From positions 8,086,936 to 8,150,935 of the forward strand of contig JANCRA010000025.1 of assembly GCA_024362935.1 (NCBI GenBank): DNA of 64,000 nucleotides, written 5' to 3'. The DNA is from Setophaga petechia. Lineage: Eukaryota; Chordata; Aves; Passeriformes; Parulidae. The number at the start of each line of letters is the position of its first letter. Within the stretch, counting starts at the first letter, position 1. The notes below the pieces were generated by a model, which was given only the letters and a program-made list of their open reading frames with translations, was not told the origin of the DNA and did not search any database. Shown here piece by piece: positions 58,501 through 64,000 of this stretch. Both the position numbers and the translations under genes were made by a program.

Positions 58501-61500
58501 TGTCTTCTGCATCTCTAAGGAGAGGCTTTGCAAGGTAGTTGATAAAATGTTGGGAGTAGAAAGACCTGTGAAGCTTTTTGGGTACATAGTCTATTTGGAT
58601 TTGAATGGGAAGTTGTTTTTTTGGTAGTCTGTTAAATTAAGAGGCTGCTCAATCCTCTTTGCTATCCCCCATTCCTGAAGGATTTAGTCATCTGCTACCC
58701 TCCCCATTCTTGCTTCTTATTCTCTGTAGATAAAAGTTTCTTGCAGATTTCTTATCATGGATTCTTGGATGTCTGTTGCTACATTATTATTATTGTGATA
58801 GGCAGGTTGCTGCTTTATTGACCACAAAAAGGCATAATATGGCTAACTACCAAAGTTCAGTAATACCAGTGCACAGCACTTAGCACTCTTAAAAAATGTC
58901 TTGTCTGTGTCCTCCCCTGTGATTTCTTCCACCCAAACTGATTATCAGAGCAGTTTCTTTTAAGAGCACTTTCTTCCTCAATTGCAAGCACTGCTGTCTC
59001 TATTTGCCTAATCTCTGTGAATCTCAGGGGCTTTTTTTAGGCATGAAATAAAACCAAACTCTTAAGGGAAGAATGAGTTTAACATTTACAAACCCCAGTG
59101 ATATTCTCAATTGAAAAATACAGTAGTATATCTATGCAACATATTGTTCATTTTCATTTCGAACATATGCTGAGTTGGATATCCCATGCTTGGCTGTAGC
59201 TGCAAACATTGCTTTGTGTCTTTCTTTTTGCTGTCTGGGTAGATGTTTGATAAAATGAAAGCAGGAGTTTATCTTGCTTTAAAGTTTAATGTACCATAAG
59301 CTGAGCATTATGAAGAAGCTGTCACAGCATTCAGATACCTGTGTTCAAACTGGATTATCAACCCCTTGTCTAAACAAACCTGGGGTATTTTAGAAACATG
59401 GAGGTTGGATGGGAGTGTTTGTTTATGTTTGTAAGATCCGTGTCTAATTGCATGCTTTCAAACATAGCAAAACGTAAACTAGTGGTGTTCCTGTCTGTTT
59501 CTGAAAAGCTAAGTAATTCAGAAAGATGTCATTTTTACATTGAAGTAATATTAATGATTACTTGTGCTAGAGACAAGTATAGAGAATAAGAGATTGGGGT
59601 CTCCCTAGATCAAGGTACCACCCACCCAGTGCAGAACAAGTCAGTCCCGACCCAAAGAATTTGCAGTCTGATAAAAAAGAATGAAAACTAAACTTAATAT
59701 TTTTCCTCCTTTGACCTTAAGCTATTTGCATACAGTTGGATGGGGGACAAACTTAGACAATGGGGCACGTGTTAGAGTTCTTCAGTTGGGGCCATACCTG
59801 CACTAAACCACACCAGAAGCTGATCTCAGAACAAGGCAGTATTTCCATACAGGTGACTTCAATACCATTGCTTGTTTGGCATTACTTTGCATCTGTGGTT
59901 TTGGAAAGGGCTCTAAAGGGAAAGCTTAGAGGTAACAAAATGAAGCAAAAACTTCATTCTGGTTTTGGAGAACTCCACTGTTTGGGGTTGACTTAGCTTA
60001 AACTTCTTTTCTTTTTCTAGAGTAAATGCTATGTAATACTAAATCTTGGATCAACTTTTGCCCTTCAAAAGATCACTAGAGCTTCTCAGTTTGCAGTGAA
60101 CCCAGCATCAGGTTTGCAAGGCCAGAAGACTGGGAAGTTTTGGGGTTTTTAATATTCTCTTAACCCCAGCTGGTGGTTTGTTTTTTTTTTTTTTTTTTGT
60201 TTTTGTTTTTTTTTTTTTTTTAATTTTTTCCCTTAAAATGTCCATTATCACTGGAAATCCTTCTGCTTCCCACCCCTTCATTCGAATGTTCCATCAGAAA
60301 TGCTAGAAGGATCTGATTCAATAGGAAACATCAGCAAGCTGCTGTTGATGACAGAACACCTAACAGATTCTGAATTGTCTTTGTCATGCATTTTCACATC
60401 AAGATCAAGAAAATCTGTAGTTCCCACTAATGTGTCAAACATAATTTGATCCCACAGCTGTGCAATATGTGGCCTTGTCTTTGAGCTAAATCAAGCATCT
60501 CTAGGTAAGCTTGAGAAGGAACAGAATAAATTACTGAATTATAATTTGGAAAAGTGCCATACCACATATGACTAAATACTTTATTTCTCTGAAAACAAAG
60601 TAGATTTGTGTAGATTTGATCATCCAGAATGAAGCTCACTCAGTGCCTTGATTATGCTGCGTTTAGGTAAACAAAGTTGTCTTTTGGGGGAAGAAGCAGA
60701 ACAGTTTTCTCTTGTTGCTATTGCAGCTTCAGATCCCTAGGTTCTCTGGGGTACCCTCAGAGGCCCTTGGTTATCCAGACAAGTGTTGGGCCTTTCATGC
60801 TGTGCAGCTTTGGTTTTGCTTTGGTTTTGCACTGCAAAACTCAGAAACTGTCTCTGCTCGTTTTGTTTTGTTTTCAATTTAGAGATTACTTGTTCAGCAG
60901 TGTTTATTTGAAGGCCCTCAAGTGGTTGTTGAGTTTTTTGCTTTTGTGAAGGTGCACTTTATCCTAAAAACTCTGTGTAAAAAAACTCAATCTCCAGCCT
61001 ATTCATTCCTTGTGGGTTTTGTTTTTTCCTGAACTTTTTCATGCCTTTCCCCATTAAATCCCAAATTAAAGCATAGTTTGATTTTAGTGAGTGGAGATTA
61101 AAGCCTTAATGGTATGTAAAGGAAGCCAGGGCTGGGATGGCTTTCTTTTCACAAAACTGGTATATTTATCTGTGTTCTGTGTGGTCTCCTGATCCATGTC
61201 CAATGGAGTGATCTGCAAAGTTGAATAATGCACACAAATAGCTCAGGAGCAAACAGGAGCTGGACTCAGCCCCTGAGCAATCCAACTTCTGCCTCCAGCT
61301 CCTGGGGCTTGGAATGGGCTGGGTCTGGTCTCAGCCAGGCTGCACAGGCAGGAGAGAGCAGCAAGGGAGGGAAAGGCTCTGACTTTTCCATCAGGCACCT
61401 TCTGCCTGGGAGCCTGCTCTGGAGCTTCACTCAGCTCTTCTGGAGCTGCAGTTTGGTTCTAACTTTTGATCTGGTCTTTGCCTTTGGGTAGATTGCTTTG

Positions 61501-64000
61501 TTTAACTTGGGGGTATTCAGGCCCCTCTCAAACTGATTTTGGGTAGTCCAAATTATCTTCTGGGAGCTCCTGCCTCCATCTACTGACAGTATTAGGAACA
61601 CAGGGAACTTAATACCCTGCTGGTGGTGCCTTAAATGGAATTGAAAGTAGATGATGGGAGAAGGCAATGTGAACAACCTCCTCAGAGAGAAGGCTCTGCA
61701 AGCAGGGCAGCACTCCATCCATCCATTGCACTGGGGCTGTCTCTCGCTCTGTCTGTGCATTTAATTGCCAGGCTCAGCAATTAAATGAGGGGCCTCTCAC
61801 CCCTCAGAGGGGCCTCTCAGCTCTGCTGCAAAGTCCTCAAACATTGCTGTGAGCTCTGCTCTTCCCTGAACCCCAGGGGTGCATACTGCAGTTCCTGTGG
61901 TGCCCTGCCCTGGGGGGACTGGTTGTTCCTCCTGTGCTCCAAGGTGTGTGGATTTTTGTCACTCCACTTTCAGATAGCACACAAGGTGTCCTGCCAGCCT
62001 GCCTGTGCTCCCTCTTAAATAAAAAGTTAAAACAGTTTGTAGTTTTGACAGGTTAGAACTCCTCAGAGTGCTGAAATATAGATCTATGTTCTCTTTTTTT
62101 CTTGTCTCCTTTAACATTGCTCCCATCATTTAAAAAAATTGCCCATATTCTTCTTCACTCCTTTTTGTCTTTGCATTAGATTTCATCCATACCAATGTTT
62201 GTTTTGTCCTCACTGCTGGCTCACAGGTAATTTATGCCTTTGGTTGCCATGCCTTGTTCTTCTGTAGGGGAGTTTTATATAGTATTTAATGGAGCTGTCT
62301 AAAAAATGTTTTAAAATATTGACATATTATTGAGAGATTTTTTTTTAATCAGTTCCCCTTGACACACCCAAAATCTTTAGATGGATTTTTCTCTCTTATC
62401 TCCCTAGTTCTCTTTTTGGTTTCTTTTCCCTATTGAAAACAATGTTTACTGTTCCATAAGCTCAGTATATGCTAACTGCTGTGAAGCAGCTGAAAGAGCT
62501 CAAAAAATTTTCTGGTTTGAGTTTGGATATGCATTTATTTCACTTTCCCAGGAATAGCAGAGGGGCTTGAGAAAATGATGTTCCATGTCTGCCTCTTTCT
62601 TCCCTTGCTTTATAAGTCATTGCTTACATTGAGGACAATTTCTTTTAAGCTTTACTTGTTTATTTGACATGTGCTATCTATGATTGGAGTGATGTGCAGG
62701 TTAATAAGAATACAAGAATTTTAATGAAGGGATCATCCATCTAGCATGAGGGAGATTCTTCACATGCATTCCTTTGGTAGTTTCTTTCCTGGTTAGGTGC
62801 TGCTTTCTTGGTTCTGCAGAAGCTGTGAAGTTGTTGGGGGAGCAAGGAACAGCAACCAAGGAAAAGGGCAAAACTTGTAATATTATTTTTTTATGTAGGA
62901 ATAGAAGCTGGATGCCCAGCAATGGCTGGGAAAAGACTGGAAAGAATGACTGGGAACAGCAAGATATGACTCCAAATGAAATTGCAGATGGTTGTTGCAG
63001 ATTGAGGTCAAGTATGTTTGGGCAAATTGAGGCTGGAAGAAAGAAGCTGAACTGAGATGTGTGTTGGGAGTAGGAAATGGGGCAGTGTCTGTGTGCTTGC
63101 TTACATGGACAAAGCAAAGTCTGGTTCCTTGGAAAGAATAGTTCTTTTCAGCCACTAAAAACCTTGTGATGCTCTTTGAGTTGAGGGGCATGGGAAGGAT
63201 GAAAAGGCAGTAGACTTTAGAGGAGATGAGTAATTGGTAATTGTATGATCACAAGCTCCTGTTGAATGAATGCTCTTGGATGAGAACTCTTGGCAGAGTT
63301 CTGAACCTGTAACCCTCTGTATTGTTTTACTTTGCTCAGTGGCAATAAATCTGATGTAATCTGTGCATGCATGTTTGTGGTTTCTCATCCAAAAAGCTCC
63401 AAAGAGCTTTTATGTAAACACCCTCTCAGTAGAGCTATAACAATTGAAGAGGTCGTCGAGGCATGTGGTTTGAAATGTGGCAAAGACATGAAATAAAGCC
63501 ATCCTGGGAGAGGAAGGAGCAGCTAAAGGACCTTCAGTGGGTTGCATGCTAGCATGACAGACAGTGATGGTGGTCAAAAACTGCAAGGGCCCTCTTCCAT
63601 CTTTAAAATATCGATATGATCTGTTTGTTCTCTGTTTGTAACAAATCTCTGTTTTAAGATTTTCTGAAATACTCATCATGGCTTGAGATGAAGCAATCTC
63701 TCCCAACAGAGTTCTAAATATAAGCTTCATAGCAGCAAAACTGAGAATGTTAGGATAAATTTCAGTGAATGTAACACTATTGTGCTGGACTGATTAATGT
63801 CTGTGAATGATGTGATAAACTGTACTCAGTATGGGACTCTGAGCTGAGTCTGCTGGTTGAGCTGCTCGGCAGCCATTCAGGCCAGAGCTCTGGCCAACAG
63901 CTTCAGAAAGAGCAAACACCTCTTGGTGGTTCCAGAAAGGTTTCAGATCCTCTCTTGTAGCTCCTGAAACAGGGTTGTTCCGGAGTAACATTCAGCAGCC
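55523..64000 (+). other. TBXAS1: TBXAS1 intron 1 (5' part)
   Basis: This non-coding DNA follows the phase-2 donor. The next TBXAS1 exon should open with a residue completing Trp and then encode a segment resembling the human HPKP...PFIGNL proline-rich hinge. I searched by eye for a frame of that kind and found none, so the intron extends past the window. Contents noticed are poly-A near 56003, a long poly-T at 60177-60229 and scattered short duplications. There is no recognised transposon, RNA gene or second gene. Confidence 0.75.
60177..60229. repeat. Long interrupted poly-T tract
   Basis: About 50 bases are almost entirely T with two single-G interruptions. It could be the reverse-complement tail of a retroposed copy, but the neighbouring sequence shows no recognisable source. 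Confidence 0.92.

Noticed and set aside
55523..64000. Second coding exon of TBXAS1
   Set aside because: No frame encoding the conserved proline-rich hinge after the membrane anchor, flanked by fitting splice sites, was found.
1..64000. CRISPR arrays, operons, prokaryotic promoters, tRNA or rRNA genes
   Set aside because: There are no regularly spaced direct repeats with unique spacers, no gene-dense coding, and no cloverleaf or rRNA signature; the DNA is of avian nuclear type.

Overview
This is vertebrate nuclear DNA, almost certainly from a bird and probably a songbird. Long non-coding stretches carry degenerate CR1 LINE 3' ends, the dominant avian retroposon. Two solo LTRs resemble endogenous-retrovirus LTR families that I associate with songbird genomes. 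There is one large CpG island, and coding sequence appears only as tiny exons with good splice sites. No prokaryotic, phage, CRISPR or operon-like structure is present.

The window covers the divergent (head-to-head) 5' ends of two genes. On the minus strand, the first coding exon of HIPK2 (22267-22285, reading MAPMYEG across the splice) sits in a GC-rich island of about 2.7 kb (about 20280-22960). All of 1-22266 is then HIPK2 intron 1, and the large second exon with the kinase start is not in the window. On the plus strand, the first coding exon of TBXAS1 (thromboxane A synthase, CYP5A1) lies at 55425-55522. It encodes the N-terminal membrane anchor and ends in a phase-2 donor, and everything to 64000 is intron. 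This HIPK2/TBXAS1 divergent neighbourhood is the arrangement known at human 7q34.

Between them, a second GC-rich promoter-like patch at about 44450-44740 has two inverted ZNF143-type ACTACA motifs (the first overlapping a CTCF-like core) and a candidate exon ending in a clean donor at 44738. Spliced to the TBXAS1 exon (acceptor 55331-55332), it would make a long TBXAS1 5' leader. That leader would hold a 60-codon upstream ORF stopping in frame nine bases before the TBXAS1 start.

The rest is intron or intergenic DNA: 1-20260 (HIPK2 intron 1, one CR1 plus an adjoining dispersed repeat), 22990-44440 (intergenic, two CR1 pieces, one LTR, microsatellites and minisatellites), 44739-55332 (putative TBXAS1 leader intron, one LTR) and 55523-64000 (TBXAS1 intron 1, homopolymer tracts). 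I found no tRNA, rRNA or recognisable small RNA gene. I found no new biological system. The most interesting points are the two start regions: upstream ORFs, weak start contexts, and a paired ZNF143/CTCF-like promoter.
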